Positions 35,384 to 45,125 are shown, numbered from the stretch's first letter. The stretch: DNA of 64,000 bases from Mediterraneibacter glycyrrhizinilyticus (GCF_016902345.1 NZ_JACJLR010000007.1:1-64000), one strand, 5' to 3'. Notes: generated from the sequence alone by a model not told the origin. Numbers and translations are program-made.

Positions 35384-37438
35384 TCAATGAATCTGCGGGA
35401 TTTCGATCGGTTTCAGCACGATCGCGGAATGTCTTCCCATGTTCAGGACAATTTCTCCGTCATCTACAATATATTCATCGTAATCAGTAGTATATCCGCT
35501 TTCATAGGAATAGATCAGTCGTTTCATCCGTCCGGACCGGGGAACTCCCACCAGCCAGACCGGGATCGTGACTTCTCTCAGTTCTTTGCTGTTATTGAGA
35601 ACGACCACGATCTGTTCATCCCCCTGGAATCTTCCATATGCGAGGAGGTTGCTCTCACCGAGCAGCAGTTTGATCGAACCCTTGCGAAGAGGCTTCTCTT
35701 CCTTGTGGATCCGTATCATCTCTTTATGAAAAGCAAGAAGTCCCTGGTCTTCTTTTCCCCACGGATAAGTCCTCCGGTTATCCGGATCTGTGAATCCGCA
35801 CAGTCCCGCTTCATCACCGTAATAGATCGTGGGCGCGCCTACCCAGGTCATCTGAACAGCCACAGCTTCTCTCATGACCGCATGGTTCACTCCTTCTTCC
35901 GCCGCCTTTGCGCCGACATGTTCCGCTCTCCCGACAATATGGTTTGTTCGGGTAAGGAACCTGGAGTGGTCATGATTGGACAGTTCGTTCATCGCCACCT
36001 GGAGGGAGGGTGTGAGCATACTCGCCATGTAATGCCGCATCGCTCCGTCAAAGTTATCCGCATTCCCCCACAGATCAGTCCTGCGCTCATCACTGTGTTT
36101 CTCCATTCCTGTAAGGAACCATGTCAGAGGTTCCATAAACGCGTCGTAATTCATGACGCTGTCCCACTCATCTCCCTGGAGCCAGTCTCCGGGGTCGCCG
36201 TAGTGCTCTGCAAGGATCAGCGCATCCGGGTTCGCGCTCTTGACTTCTTTTCTGAAACGTTTCCAGAACATATGGTTATACTCGTTGCTGCATCCCAGAT
36301 CCGCCGCAACGTCGAGGCGCCATCCGTCCACATTAAAGGGCGGCGAGACCCACTTTTTCCCCACATCCATAATGTACTGCTCCAGCTCCGGAGAGTCCTC
36401 GTAGGACAGTTTCGGCAGAGTGTCATTCCCCCACCAGGAGTCATAGCTGGTATTATATGGCCACGCTTCTCTGCGGTCGTCATAGAAATGAAAGAACTTG
36501 TGATACGGACTGCCTGCACTGATGAATGCACCCTTGGGATAATCCGGCTGATTTTCATAGATGCGCTCACGGTCCATCCACTTGTTAAATGAGCCACAGT
36601 GATTAAATACGCCGTCAAGGATCACCCTCATCCCCCGTTTATGCATCTCCTCTACCAGGCGGGCAAACAGTTCGTTGCTTGCTTCGAGATTCCGGATATC
36701 TCCGGTCCTCTTCTGATATTTTGTCGCATTGATATTATCCTGCGCGCCCTCCGGAAGCGTCTCTCCTCCATCTTCGACGATCTTTCCATAATGCGGATCA
36801 ATATAGTCATAATCCTGAATGTCGTACTTATGATTGGATGGCGAGACAAAAAGTGGATTGAAATAGATCACTTCCACTCCCAGATCCTGCAGATAATCCA
36901 GCTTATCCATCACGCCCTGCAGGTCACCTCCATAAAAATTCCGTATATCAAGCGCAGCCGGCGGCTGCTCCCAGTCCCTGATCTTCGCGCTCGGGGCTCC
37001 AATGTAGATGTACTCCCCATCCTCCACATCATTGGTCGGATCCCCGTTATAGAAACGGTCCACAAAAATCTGGTACATGACAGCGCCTTTCGCCCACTCC
37101 GGCGTGGAGAAGCCGGGGACGATAATGAAATCGTAATATTCTTCGATATGATCCGAATATCCGCACCGGTTAAAGTAGCAGATCTGCTCTCCTTTTTTAA
37201 TCTCAAAAGAATATCGGAAAGGTTCTGTACCGAGCTGACACTCTATCCCGTAATAGTCAAACTCTCCCTTTGAATTGATCTTCCACATGGAGTAGCTGCG
37301 CCCCTGAGTCAGGACCTTCACTTCTTCCACGTCATTGTGAGCGGTTCGAAACCGCAGCGTGATCTTCTCATTCACCTCGGGTTCTGCCGGAATTACATAA
37401 TCCTGCGTACCGTCACAGAACAGTGCTTCTCTGTTCAT
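35384..37438 (-). CDS. GH13 alpha-amylase/neopullulanase-like enzyme
   Basis: A 684-residue intracellular glycosidase cutting alpha-glucans. An N-terminal beta domain (1-110, CBM34-like) leads to the GH13 barrel: VFVDRFYNGD-like start (MYQIFVDRFYNGD), DGVFNHCG, nucleophile D376 (DGWRLDVA), acid E411 (ILAEHYGD) and the third acid in LSNHDHSRFL. No signal peptide, so it degrades maltodextrins or glycogen inside the cell. It resembles cyclomaltodextrinase/neopullulanase. GGAGGCTTGAG precedes the ATG. It is a single gene closed by the palindromic repeat. Confidence 0.92.
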   Translation of the reverse strand: MNREALFCDGTQDYVIPAEPEVNEKITLRFRTAHNDVEEVKVLTQGRSYSMWKINSKGEFDYYGIECQLGTEPFRYSFEIKKGEQICYFNRCGYSDHIEEYYDFIIVPGFSTPEWAKGAVMYQIFVDRFYNGDPTNDVEDGEYIYIGAPSAKIRDWEQPPAALDIRNFYGGDLQGVMDKLDYLQDLGVEVIYFNPLFVSPSNHKYDIQDYDYIDPHYGKIVEDGGETLPEGAQDNINATKYQKRTGDIRNLEASNELFARLVEEMHKRGMRVILDGVFNHCGSFNKWMDRERIYENQPDYPKGAFISAGSPYHKFFHFYDDRREAWPYNTSYDSWWGNDTLPKLSYEDSPELEQYIMDVGKKWVSPPFNVDGWRLDVAADLGCSNEYNHMFWKRFRKEVKSANPDALILAEHYGDPGDWLQGDEWDSVMNYDAFMEPLTWFLTGMEKHSDERRTDLWGNADNFDGAMRHYMASMLTPSLQVAMNELSNHDHSRFLTRTNHIVGRAEHVGAKAAEEGVNHAVMREAVAVQMTWVGAPTIYYGDEAGLCGFTDPDNRRTYPWGKEDQGLLAFHKEMIRIHKEEKPLRKGSIKLLLGESNLLAYGRFQGDEQIVVVLNNSKELREVTIPVWLVGVPRSGRMKRLIYSYESGYTTDYDEYIVDDGEIVLNMGRHSAIVLKPIEIPQIH

Positions 37439-37503
37439 AACTCAAGCCTCCTTTTCCTGATTGAAACGTAATCCGGCAAAAACAGCATGAAGAGCGGATG
37501 ACT

Positions 37504-39342
37504 TTATGCCTCCGCTCCATTACTCTCGAACAGTGCTTCGAATTCGCTTCTTGTTATTTTTTCCTTCTCAAGCAACAGCTGCGCGCATGCGTCGAGCACA
37601 GAATGATGTTCTCTGATGATCGTACGCGCTTTCAGATAACACTCGTCGATGATCCGTTTTACTTCCTCATCGATCGTACCTGCTACTTTTTCGCCATAGC
37701 CTCTCGATGTATGACCAAAATCACGTCCGATAAAGACCTCATCGCTGTCGTTGTCATAGTTGATCAGCCCCAGACGCTCGGACATACCGAACTTCGTGAT
37801 CATGGACTTGGCTATCGCTGTCGCCTGTTTGATATCCTGTGATGCGCCGGTGGTGATATCGTCGAAGATCTCCTCCTCTGCAACACGTCCGCCCAGAGAT
37901 ACCGTGATCTCCTGGAGCATCTGTCCCTTTGTATTGTATATCTCATCTTTCTCCGGAAGAGGCATGGTGTATCCGCCTGCACCTCCGGTGGGAATGATAG
38001 ACACGCTGTAGACCGGTCCTACGTCAGGCAGCACATGGAACAGGATCGCATGCCCAGCCTCATGGTAAGCCGTGATCCGGCGTTCTTTCTCCGACACGAT
38101 CCGGCTCTTCTTCTCCGGGCCGATCCCTACTTTGACAAACGCATGCCTGATATCGGACTGGGTCAGGAACGCACGGTTATCCTTCGCCGCGATGATCGCC
38201 GCCTCATTTAAAAGGTTCTCAAGATCCGCGCCCGTAAAACCGGATGTTGTCTGTGCGATCTGTTTGAGATCCACATCTTCCGCCAGCGGCTTGTTCTTTG
38301 CGTGTACTTTCAAAATTTCTTCTCTTCCGCCCACATCGGGACGTCCCACGATGACATTGCGGTCAAATCTTCCCGGTCTTAGGATCGCCGGATCAAGAAT
38401 ATCCTTACGGTTGGTCGCTGCCATCACAATGATACCTTCATTTACTCCAAAACCGTCCATCTCGACAAGGAGCTGGTTCAGCGTCTGTTCTCTCTCATCG
38501 TGTCCGCCTCCCAGACCACTTCCGCGCCGTCTCGCAACAGCGTCGATCTCATCGATAAACACGATACAGGGCGCATTCTTCTTCGCATCCTGGAACAGGT
38601 CGCGCACACGGGACGCGCCCACACCTACGAACATCTCCACAAAATCAGATCCCGAGATACTGAAAAACGGAACTCCCGCCTCTCCTGCCACTGCCTTGGC
38701 GAGCAGGGTCTTACCGGTTCCCGGAGGGCCCTCGAGCAGCACGCCCTTGGGGATCCTTGCGCCGACCTGGATATATTTCTTGGGTGCTTTCAGAAAATCA
38801 ACAATCTCCTCCAGCGCTTCCTTCTCCTCTTTCAGTCCAGCCACATCCGAGAACGTGACCTTGATGTCGTTCTGGGTGCTCATCCTGGCCCGGCTCTTAC
38901 CAAAGTTCATCGCTTTCGCATTGGCTCCTCCGTTCTGCCGGTTCATGAGGAAAAAGAGGAGCATCACGCCGCACAGTGTGATCAGCAGCGGGATGGCAAT
39001 GGTCGTGAACATGGATTCCCTCGGAACATCAGACATACCGTAATCAATATCGTTTTCCTGCAGAAGGCTCTCCACCTTCTCTACATCGGAAACATTGACG
39101 GTCCTTGCCGCGTCCTCACCCTTGAGCGTCACAGTCACCGTTCCCGTCGGTACCGCGCTGTTCTGGTTGATGTACGCCTCTGTCACATTTCCCTCTTCCA
39201 CTTCTTCGACAAAACTCGTATAGCTCATCTCCTGCTGGTGGATCTGGAGCTGGTTTGCCATCCAGAGCGCAGCCACCACGATCACGATGAACATCAGGAT
39301 CGTCATTCCGCTGGCGCCTCTGTATTTTCTGTTATTATCCAA
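37504..39342 (-). CDS. ftsH: ATP-dependent zinc metalloprotease FtsH
   Basis: A 612-residue membrane-bound AAA protease that degrades unneeded or damaged membrane proteins. Two helices (about 13-30, 112-132) flank an outer domain, then Walker A GPPGTGKT (205-212), FIDEIDAV, the SRH with ATNR, and the zinc motif HEAGH near residue 430. A TTG start (39342) behind AGGAAGGAG is used; the hpt stop is 16 bases upstream. Last gene of the tilS-hpt-ftsH group, the standard Firmicutes order. Confidence 0.97.
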   Translation of the reverse strand: MDNNRKYRGASGMTILMFIVIVVAALWMANQLQIHQQEMSYTSFVEEVEEGNVTEAYINQNSAVPTGTVTVTLKGEDAARTVNVSDVEKVESLLQENDIDYGMSDVPRESMFTTIAIPLLITLCGVMLLFFLMNRQNGGANAKAMNFGKSRARMSTQNDIKVTFSDVAGLKEEKEALEEIVDFLKAPKKYIQVGARIPKGVLLEGPPGTGKTLLAKAVAGEAGVPFFSISGSDFVEMFVGVGASRVRDLFQDAKKNAPCIVFIDEIDAVARRRGSGLGGGHDEREQTLNQLLVEMDGFGVNEGIIVMAATNRKDILDPAILRPGRFDRNVIVGRPDVGGREEILKVHAKNKPLAEDVDLKQIAQTTSGFTGADLENLLNEAAIIAAKDNRAFLTQSDIRHAFVKVGIGPEKKSRIVSEKERRITAYHEAGHAILFHVLPDVGPVYSVSIIPTGGAGGYTMPLPEKDEIYNTKGQMLQEITVSLGGRVAEEEIFDDITTGASQDIKQATAIAKSMITKFGMSERLGLINYDNDSDEVFIGRDFGHTSRGYGEKVAGTIDEEVKRIIDECYLKARTIIREHHSVLDACAQLLLEKEKITRSEFEALFESNGAEA

Positions 39343-39358
39343 AGCTGTCTACTCCTTC

Positions 39359-39886
39359 CTACTCCACACCTTCCACGATCCCGATATATGGAAGGTTTCT
39401 ATATTTCTGGGCATAGTCAAGCCCATACCCGACCACGAACTCGTCGGGGATCTCAAATCCTGTATAATCTACCTTCACTTCCTTCACCCTGCGGTCCGGC
39501 TTGTCGAGCAGCGTACACAGACGGATGCTCGCCGGATGTCTGCGGTGGAGTACATCCATGAGATAGTACAGTGTGTTTCCTGAGTCAATGATGTCCTCTA
39601 CGATAAGGACCTCCTTATTTTCAATAGATTCGTCAAGGTCTTTGGCGATACGGACAACTCCGCTGGACTTCGTCCCGTCCCCGTAGCTTCCCACGCACAT
39701 AAAGTCCATGGATACCGGTACCGTGATACGCTTTGCAAGTTCACACATGAAAAATACGCCGCCCTTTAAAACACAGATCAGGTGGATCTGCTTCCCCGCA
39801 TATTCTTTGCTGATCTGTTCTCCAAGTTCCCTGATCCTCTTGTCAACTTCCTCTTCCGGAATCAATACTCTGATCGTCTCTGACAT
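39359..39886 (-). CDS. hpt: Hypoxanthine phosphoribosyltransferase
   Basis: A 175-residue purine salvage enzyme making IMP or GMP from base and PRPP. It shows the PRPP motif VLIVEDIIDSGNTL, the flexible loop with SYGDGTKSSG, and the C-terminal VGYGLDYAQKYRNLPYIG. Its first 44 bases overlap the tilS 3' end in another frame, with CGGAGGACAG inside tilS as ribosome site. Such tilS-hpt-ftsH linkage is standard in Firmicutes. Confidence 0.96.
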   Translation of the reverse strand: MSETIRVLIPEEEVDKRIRELGEQISKEYAGKQIHLICVLKGGVFFMCELAKRITVPVSMDFMCVGSYGDGTKSSGVVRIAKDLDESIENKEVLIVEDIIDSGNTLYYLMDVLHRRHPASIRLCTLLDKPDRRVKEVKVDYTGFEIPDEFVVGYGLDYAQKYRNLPYIGIVEGVE

Positions 39887-41318
39887 ATTCTCTGTCCTCC
39901 GTTATCTTTATCATAAGAATCCTTTTCGTCCGGCTTCCGACCTGATATGCTCTGCTCATCCGCATTCCCGGAATCCATACGATATGGTCTCCGTCTGCGA
40001 TCAGAAGCTTCCTGTCCCGCTCCTGCCGCGGGACCTTTTCATTGATGAAATAGGATTTCAGCTTCTGCCTGCTGCCCTCCCCGTCAACAACGAGATAGTC
40101 GCCGGGACGCCTGCTCCTCGCAGAAAGACTGTATTTTATTATATCATAGTCAAAGCATTTCGTGTAGCTTTTTTGCGGGAACTCTTTCGCAAAAGGCGCC
40201 TGCTCCGCATCAAGGACAGTACATTCTATGGTCTGCCCCGTCCCAGGGAAATATGTCAGCCCCGGAATGTTCAGCCCGGTCTCAACCTCTTCCGGCTTTC
40301 CCTGCTGTACGGTCTTCTCCAGAGTCACTCCCCCGTACGACCTCACCGCCCTCACCCGGTAGGGAAGGGCTGTCTGCTTCCCCACCTGTTTTTCAAACAG
40401 CGCAATGGTATCCATGACATGGACCGTCTCGATATCCTTCTCCTCTCCGGCCGCCTCACAGATACATCTGTGGATAAGTGATTTTGCGATCACCGGTTCC
40501 AGTTTTTTAAACCGTTCCCCAGCGATCCTGATCTTCCCGGTGCCTGCGGCGCCCCCGCCGTCTCCGGCGTACGACACACATTCCGTCTGCGCCCGGTCCG
40601 TCTCTTTCTTTATATAGTCCCAGATCTCCCGGGCCTGCAGGGACAGGTCATTTAAGTGCTGTGCTGTTCCCGCATTGACCTGCTCCTCCATCGCCGGAAG
40701 GATATTGTGCCGGATCCGGTTCCGGGTGTAGACATCCTCCTCATTGGTTGCGTCTGTACAGAAGGCGATCCCTTTCTCCTTCACCCACTCCTCGATCTCC
40801 GTTCTGGAGAGGCAGAGCATCGGGCGGATCCACTTTCCCCTCACCGGACGGATCCCGCAGAGTCCCCGGATGCCGGTTCCCCTGGCAATGTTAAGGAGTA
40901 CGGTCTCCGCATTGTCATCCCTGTGGTGGGCGGTTGCGATCTTCGTCCCGCCGTTCTCACGGCACATGATCTCGAATGCTTCCCGCCGGATCATCCTCCC
41001 CGCCTCCTCAGTAGATTGTTTCCTTTTTCTGGCAATTAATTCCACATTTTCCCGGAAAATCCTGCAGGGAACCCCCAGCCTCTCACACAGACGTGTGACA
41101 TACGCCTCATCCTCATCGGCTGCAACTCCTCTGAGCCCATGGTTCACATGGCAGACGGTCACGCGGAATCCCAGACGTTTACTCAGGCTGCAGAGCATAA
41201 AAAGCAGGCATACCGAGTCCGCGCCGCCCGATACACCTGTGACCACCGTGTCATCCTTTCCGACCATTTCATATTTTTCAATAAACTCTTCCACTTTTTT
41301 TTCTGTTCTGTTCATCAT
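39843..41318 (-). CDS. tilS: tRNA(Ile)-lysidine synthase
   Basis: A 491-residue enzyme that puts lysine on the wobble C of tRNA-Ile(CAU) so that it reads AUA. The ATP-pyrophosphatase motif SGGADSV lies near residue 29; further hallmarks are CHVNHGLRG, TAHHRDDNAET and GLCGIRPV. The C-terminal half holds the tRNA-binding and TilS C-terminal domains (LSARSRRPGDYLV, KVPRQERDRKLLI). It follows the spoIIE-like gene by 31 bases and overlaps hpt by 44. The start has no clear ribosome site; an ATG one codon later is also possible. Confidence 0.95.
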   Translation of the reverse strand: MMNRTEKKVEEFIEKYEMVGKDDTVVTGVSGGADSVCLLFMLCSLSKRLGFRVTVCHVNHGLRGVAADEDEAYVTRLCERLGVPCRIFRENVELIARKRKQSTEEAGRMIRREAFEIMCRENGGTKIATAHHRDDNAETVLLNIARGTGIRGLCGIRPVRGKWIRPMLCLSRTEIEEWVKEKGIAFCTDATNEEDVYTRNRIRHNILPAMEEQVNAGTAQHLNDLSLQAREIWDYIKKETDRAQTECVSYAGDGGGAAGTGKIRIAGERFKKLEPVIAKSLIHRCICEAAGEEKDIETVHVMDTIALFEKQVGKQTALPYRVRAVRSYGGVTLEKTVQQGKPEEVETGLNIPGLTYFPGTGQTIECTVLDAEQAPFAKEFPQKSYTKCFDYDIIKYSLSARSRRPGDYLVVDGEGSRQKLKSYFINEKVPRQERDRKLLIADGDHIVWIPGMRMSRAYQVGSRTKRILMIKITEDREYVRDDQSIDSGRGS

Positions 41319-41349
41319 ATGTAAACTATACCCGATTTAATCCAGAAGT

Positions 41350-42753
41350 TCAACATTCCCATATTCCGATCGCCAGCACCGTCATATCGTCCTCCGGTTC
41401 CTTCCCGGTCCAGTTGAGTACCTGTTCCAGAACATGATGCGCCATCTCCTTCGGGTTGCTGATCGCGCTCCCCTGGATGATCGTCTCCAGAAGAATGTCC
41501 TGTTCCCCCACCGGAAGAGCATCCAGCACACCGTCCGTCACCATAATGACAAAATCCCCATCGCACAGTTTCCGCTTTACAGAATCGATCTCGATGGAAT
41601 TCATCACACCGATGGGCAGACTGGTTGAGCTTAAATGCTCCACAGAATCTTTTCTCCGGATAAATGTGGAGGACGCACCCGCTTTGATAAACTCGCACTC
41701 TCCGGAATACAGATCGAACACGGTCATGTCCACCGTAGAATAATGGATCTCTTCCCGTCCCATGACCAGAGTCGTGTTGATCATCTGGATGGCAGTCTTC
41801 TCCGGAAATCCTGCATCGATAAGTTCCTCCAGAAGCTCGATGACAAGGGTGCTCTCCCGGCACGCCTCCTCCCCGGAGCCCATCCCGTCAGAGAGAGCCA
41901 CTCCCCGTCTTCCTCCCGGCATCTCCATCATCGTAAAGTTATCCCCGGATATCCTGCTGCAGCCCTTGCCGATCCTTGCTGCTCCCGGCATCGTGTAATA
42001 CGCCGGCCCCTCCCGGCATATGATCGTCATGTATCTCTGCCCCAGCACCTGGGCGCTGTCACTCTGAACTATGAGCTTTCTCCCCGCCGCAGCGGAGATA
42101 TCCTGGACCAGATCCTTTATGTTGACCTTCTCTTTCTGCATGGACCGGGCTGTGACATGCACTTCATATTTTCCCTCCCGGTTCATAAAAAACTGGGTGT
42201 AGAGCACCCGCACCCCTCTTTTTCGCAGTGCTGCCATGATCCGTTTCTCCAGGCGCTCATCCGTAAAGATACTCTCTTCCAGTTCTCTCGCGGTATTCCG
42301 GATCATGTCCGCAAATGTGTCCATCTGGATCGCGCAGCCCTCCCTGCTCCTGGCGATCCGGTTTGTCCAGATCATATTCTGTCTCGCCTCGTGAAAGCCC
42401 TCCAGCATTTCCCGAAGAAACCGGGGTGCCATGATGCATCTCTGCATCAGTTTCCGCTTTGTCTCCGTGTTCAGCTCGTTTCCATAATGGTCCACTGCCG
42501 AGAGGACCTCATACCCCATCTGATATGTATGCACAAAATTTTCTCCCCAGCACCAGCCGCATTTTTCACATTTGCCGCATACATTTTCTTTCACTCTCTC
42601 AAACATGCCGTCAATCTCTTCTCCGGAGAGCGCCTGCTTCTTCTCCTCCAGCCCCAGGAATGTGTGCGAGAGCTGCTTCAGAGAATGGGCAAACTTCTCA
42701 ATCTGCTCCACATAAGGGCTGCTGTGGAGAGCCTGTCCGTCATTCATTATCAT
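41350..42753 (-). CDS. spoIIE: SpoIIE-type serine phosphatase, soluble form
   Basis: A 467-residue protein with the SpoIIE PP2C phosphatase domain at the C-terminal half (ISGDNFTMMEMPGGR, ALSDGMGSGEEA, STVDMTVFD, GASSTFIRR, TDGVLDAL, EDDMTVLA). In Bacillus it removes phosphate from SpoIIAA to activate sigma F in the forespore. The classical protein is above 800 residues with about 10 membrane helices; here the start shows none, only a Cys cluster (CGKCEKCGWCW) near residue 60. GGGAG lies 5 bases before the ATG, so this is not obviously truncated. It lies between divIC and tilS, the standard order. Confidence 0.82.
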   Translation of the reverse strand: MIMNDGQALHSSPYVEQIEKFAHSLKQLSHTFLGLEEKKQALSGEEIDGMFERVKENVCGKCEKCGWCWGENFVHTYQMGYEVLSAVDHYGNELNTETKRKLMQRCIMAPRFLREMLEGFHEARQNMIWTNRIARSREGCAIQMDTFADMIRNTARELEESIFTDERLEKRIMAALRKRGVRVLYTQFFMNREGKYEVHVTARSMQKEKVNIKDLVQDISAAAGRKLIVQSDSAQVLGQRYMTIICREGPAYYTMPGAARIGKGCSRISGDNFTMMEMPGGRRGVALSDGMGSGEEACRESTLVIELLEELIDAGFPEKTAIQMINTTLVMGREEIHYSTVDMTVFDLYSGECEFIKAGASSTFIRRKDSVEHLSSTSLPIGVMNSIEIDSVKRKLCDGDFVIMVTDGVLDALPVGEQDILLETIIQGSAISNPKEMAHHVLEQVLNWTGKEPEDDMTVLAIGIWEC

Positions 42754-42797
42754 TCATACTCCCTTCTTACGGATACTTTCCACCGGGGAAAGATAAA

Positions 42798-42824
42798 ACT
42801 CCGGGAGAATTTCTCCCGGAGTCT
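42798..42824 (-). terminator. Terminator after divIC
   Basis: ACTCCGGGAGA and TCTCCCGGAGT form an 11-bp stem with a 3-base loop, followed on the minus strand by TTTATCTTT. It lies between the divIC stop and the spoIIE start, so spoIIE probably has its own promoter. Confidence 0.75.
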
Positions 42825-42876
42825 CTTTTGTATGATATTCTGTTCTGTCTCCCGCCTGTTTCCCAAGGCTGTCCGT

Positions 42877-43215
42877 TTATTTTACCGGCTTGAAGATGAT
42901 CTCGTCCGGATCGACCAGACCAAGTTTATCCTCTGCCGTCTCTTTGACATATTCGTCTGTCTTCACATATTCTTCGTAGTCCTTTACCTCTTCCGACCGC
43001 TGCTTCTGCTCTTCGATCTGTTCCGCCAGCTCCTTCTCCTGTTCCTTGTAACTGTCATTTTTCGCCTGGAGCGTGACCGAATTCACCGTCAACACGCCGC
43101 ACAGAAGGAGAAGCACCACACTGATCATCATCACACTGCGCTTATGGCTCTGATGACGTTGTCTCCTGCGTCCTGCCGGGCGCCGGTTCGCGCCTGCACT
43201 GTTCCTGTTCTTCAT
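42877..43215 (-). CDS. divIC: DivIC-like septum formation initiator
   Basis: A 112-residue single-pass membrane protein. A basic N-terminus (residues 1-27) precedes one helix (about 28-48), then a coiled coil rich in Glu/Gln/Lys outside (KEQEKELAEQIEEQKQRSEE) and the DivIC tail DEYVKETAEDKLGLVDPDEIIF. It would form a complex with DivIB and FtsL at the septum. Position between yabQ and spoIIE is the Firmicutes standard. Confidence 0.85.
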   Translation of the reverse strand: MKNRNSAGANRRPAGRRRQRHQSHKRSVMMISVVLLLLCGVLTVNSVTLQAKNDSYKEQEKELAEQIEEQKQRSEEVKDYEEYVKTDEYVKETAEDKLGLVDPDEIIFKPVK

Positions 43216-43342
43216 CCAATTCCACCCATCTTATCAATTACTGGTTTACGTCCCCTGATAAAAATCATTCTAACTTTTTTCTTCGGACTTTTCAAGTTTT
43301 TTCTCGGAGTTTACCAAAATTTGTATCAGTTCTGCCATGCGC

Positions 43343-43402
43343 CAGGATAAAAGGGGGCAGGCATGAAAGCCGGCTTACAAGTGCCTGCCCTCTTTTATCC
43401 TG
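43343..43402. repeat. Long hairpin in the yabQ-divIC gap
   Basis: CAGGATAAAAGGGGGCAGGCA (43343-43363, shown with its partner at 43382-43402) forms a 21-bp near-perfect inverted repeat with one mismatch and an 18-base loop. No T run follows in the minus direction, so it is not a typical terminator. A short GGGC/GCCC hairpin follows at about 43407-43420. It may process or stabilise the operon RNA, or be a mobile palindromic element. Confidence 0.65.
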
Positions 43403-43470
43403 ACATAGGGCGGACGCCCTCAGCGAGAAGGAGCTGCAAAGCAGCGGATTCGAGCTGCATGGCTGAACTG

Positions 43471-43770
43471 TCACCAAAATTTCTCCGCCAGTTTCCGCGC
43501 CAGCGAAATCAGAAAATATGCTGTTATAATACCGCACACAACTCCCAGCACAAAGAACCATCTTATGCTTCCATATGTTGTAATATACATACAGTAAAAC
43601 AGGTATCCGCTCGTTCCCGTCCAGAAGAGGATATCTTCCGCTCCGACCGCCGCACTGCTGTGCGGCAGGATCTTCCGTATACATCCCAGTATCCGGTATG
43701 CAAAGAAAACCGTCATGCCCGAAAGCCCCGCATAGAGAAAGACCGCCGCCTCTGTTCCGATCCCTGACAT
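43471..43770 (-). CDS. yabQ: Spore cortex protein YabQ
   Basis: A 99-residue membrane protein with three or four helices, in the position of YabQ, which is needed for spore cortex formation in Bacillus. It starts at MSGIGTEAAVFLY behind GGAAGAG (43770), 11 bases after yabP, and ends LARKLAEKFW. Sequence similarity is weak by eye; context makes the call. Confidence 0.75.
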   Translation of the reverse strand: MSGIGTEAAVFLYAGLSGMTVFFAYRILGCIRKILPHSSAAVGAEDILFWTGTSGYLFYCMYITTYGSIRWFFVLGVVCGIITAYFLISLARKLAEKFW

Positions 43771-43780
43771 CCCGCTCTTC

Positions 43781-44065
43781 CTACCTGAACAGCCTGGAGA
43801 GAAAATTCTCCCCCTGTTTTCCGGTCTGAGCCGTGCTGGAATAAGCGATACTGTCAATATTTCCCGACAGATCCACCTCACCCTTTTCCACACTCAGCCT
43901 GTTGACGTGAAGATCGGTCCCTTTTACCATGAGCATCCCCTGCTCCGTCTCGAGCAGGATCTCATTGAGGTCAAACGAAAGGACATCGAGGACTCCTGTC
44001 ACCATACTCGTCTTTCTGTTATTGACCACAAGCTTGTGTGCCTTCGCGATCCGCTGCTCTTCCAT
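43781..44065 (-). CDS. yabP: Sporulation protein YabP
   Basis: A 94-residue protein with the YabP core (HKLVVNNRKTSMVTGVLDV, then DLNEILLETEQGML and GTDLHVNRLSVEKGEVDL). YabP acts in spore coat/cortex assembly in Bacillus. The start at 44065 follows GAAGGGGG. It is followed 11 bases later by yabQ, and the pair is conserved in spore-formers. Confidence 0.88.
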   Translation of the reverse strand: MEEQRIAKAHKLVVNNRKTSMVTGVLDVLSFDLNEILLETEQGMLMVKGTDLHVNRLSVEKGEVDLSGNIDSIAYSSTAQTGKQGENFLSRLFR

Positions 44066-44172
44066 ACGCGTCCCCCTTCTCTCTGCTTTTCCCAAGTCCG
44101 CCCGGAAGTTTCCGTACCCGGATTTTCCGGGGAACTCTTCTATATATTATGAAGGGTTGTACGCATCTATGA

Positions 44173-44412
44173 CTATAAATATCGAAACAGTTCTTTCGCT
44201 TCTTCTTTTTTTGTCGTATCCTGAAGCGCGAGCACTTCCACCTTTACTGTCCTGGTCCCGAACTGGATCTCGATAACGTCCCCCGGTTTTACTTTCACCG
44301 AGGCCTTCGCCGCCTTCCCGTTTACCATGACGCGTCCGGCATCGCACGCTTCGTTGGCGACGGTCCTCCTCTTGATCAGTCTGGACACTTTCAGAAATTT
44401 ATCCAGTCTCAT
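44173..44412 (-). CDS. rqcP: S4-domain RNA-binding protein RqcP (YabO)
   Basis: A 79-residue S4 RNA-binding protein (MRLDKFLKVSRLIKRRTVAN, GRVMVNGKAAKASVKVKPGD). In Bacillus the YabO/RqcP protein helps RqcH add alanine tails on stalled 50S subunits. The start at 44412 follows AAAGGG. It lies between hup and yabP in the standard order, behind the hup terminator. Confidence 0.92.
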   Translation of the reverse strand: MRLDKFLKVSRLIKRRTVANEACDAGRVMVNGKAAKASVKVKPGDVIEIQFGTRTVKVEVLALQDTTKKEEAKELFRYL

Positions 44413-44512
44413 ATCATTTCCCTTTCCCGGCCACATTCCTGTGTGACCGCAGACGCTGATGCATTCACAAGGAATCCACCTCCCCTGCAAATGTATCGGT
44501 CGAATCATAAAA

Positions 44513-44545
44513 GGCACTTACAATGCATTTCTCATTGTAAGTGCC
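44513..44545 (-). terminator. Terminator after hup
   Basis: GGCACTTACAATG (44513-44525) pairs with CATTGTAAGTGCC (44533-44545), 13 bp perfect, followed on the minus strand by TTTTATG. Confidence 0.92.
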
Positions 44546-44586
44546 CATCTTACATATTCACATTATTCTATGAACGAAATCTCAAA

Positions 44587-44859
44587 CTAGTTGATAGCAT
44601 CCTTTAAAGCTTTTCCTGCTTTGAACTTTGGAGCTTTGCAGGCTGCGATCTTCATTGTTTTTCCTGTCTGAGGATTTCTTCCCTCTCTTGCTGCTCTCTC
44701 GCTCACTTCGAATGTACCGAATCCAACGAGCTGAACTTTCTCCCCTGCTTTCAGTTGCTCTGTAATAACGTCAACAAAAGCCTTCAGAGCTTTTTCCGCA
44801 TCTTTCTTAGAAATTTCTGCCTGCTCAGCTACTGCTGCTACTAATTCTGTTTTGTTCAT
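44587..44859 (-). CDS. hup: HU family DNA-binding protein
   Basis: A 90-residue histone-like protein that bends and compacts DNA. It has [25 protein letters not shown] spread over the N-terminal helices, [21 protein letters not shown] for the DNA-clamping arm, and [15 protein letters not shown] at the end. GAGGAGG lies 9 bases before the ATG (44859). A consensus promoter lies upstream, and a strong terminator after it suggests a single-gene, highly expressed unit. Confidence 0.97.
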   Translation of the reverse strand: MNKTELVAAVAEQAEISKKDAEKALKAFVDVITEQLKAGEKVQLVGFGTFEVSERAAREGRNPQTGKTMKIAACKAPKFKAGKALKDAIN

Positions 44860-44958
44860 GGATAGTTTCCTCCTCTTAATTGTATCGGCATACAATCTAT
44901 TTCTTATTTTCCAAAGGCACCCATTTTCCTGCGTCCACATGGTTTGCCCTTATGTATT

Positions 44959-44987
44959 GTTATAACGGTTTCATAGGGGTTTGTCAA
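44959..44987 (-). promoter_or_regulatory. hup promoter
   Basis: On the minus strand TTGACA (44987-44982), a 17-base spacer and TATAAC (44964-44959): near-perfect housekeeping promoter, about 100 bases before the hup ATG. Confidence 0.85.
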
Positions 44988-45125
44988 GCAGTTTCCCGCT
45001 TTTTCTGCGTTCTCAGAAGGTTACAGTCTGTACTGCAGAAAAGCGCGGAAAAATGCGGCGTCACGCCTGCATCTAAGATGTCTTTTCTGTCCCCTGTATA
45101 CGAGTCGTTCCCGCAGCCTTCTGCC

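Noticed and set aside
41635-43350. Plus-strand frame of 571 codons
   Set aside because: Antisense to spoIIE and divIC; no family features.
43292-43684. Minus-strand frame of 130 codons across yabQ and the hairpin
   Set aside because: Out of frame with yabQ and running through the inverted repeat; looks like chance.
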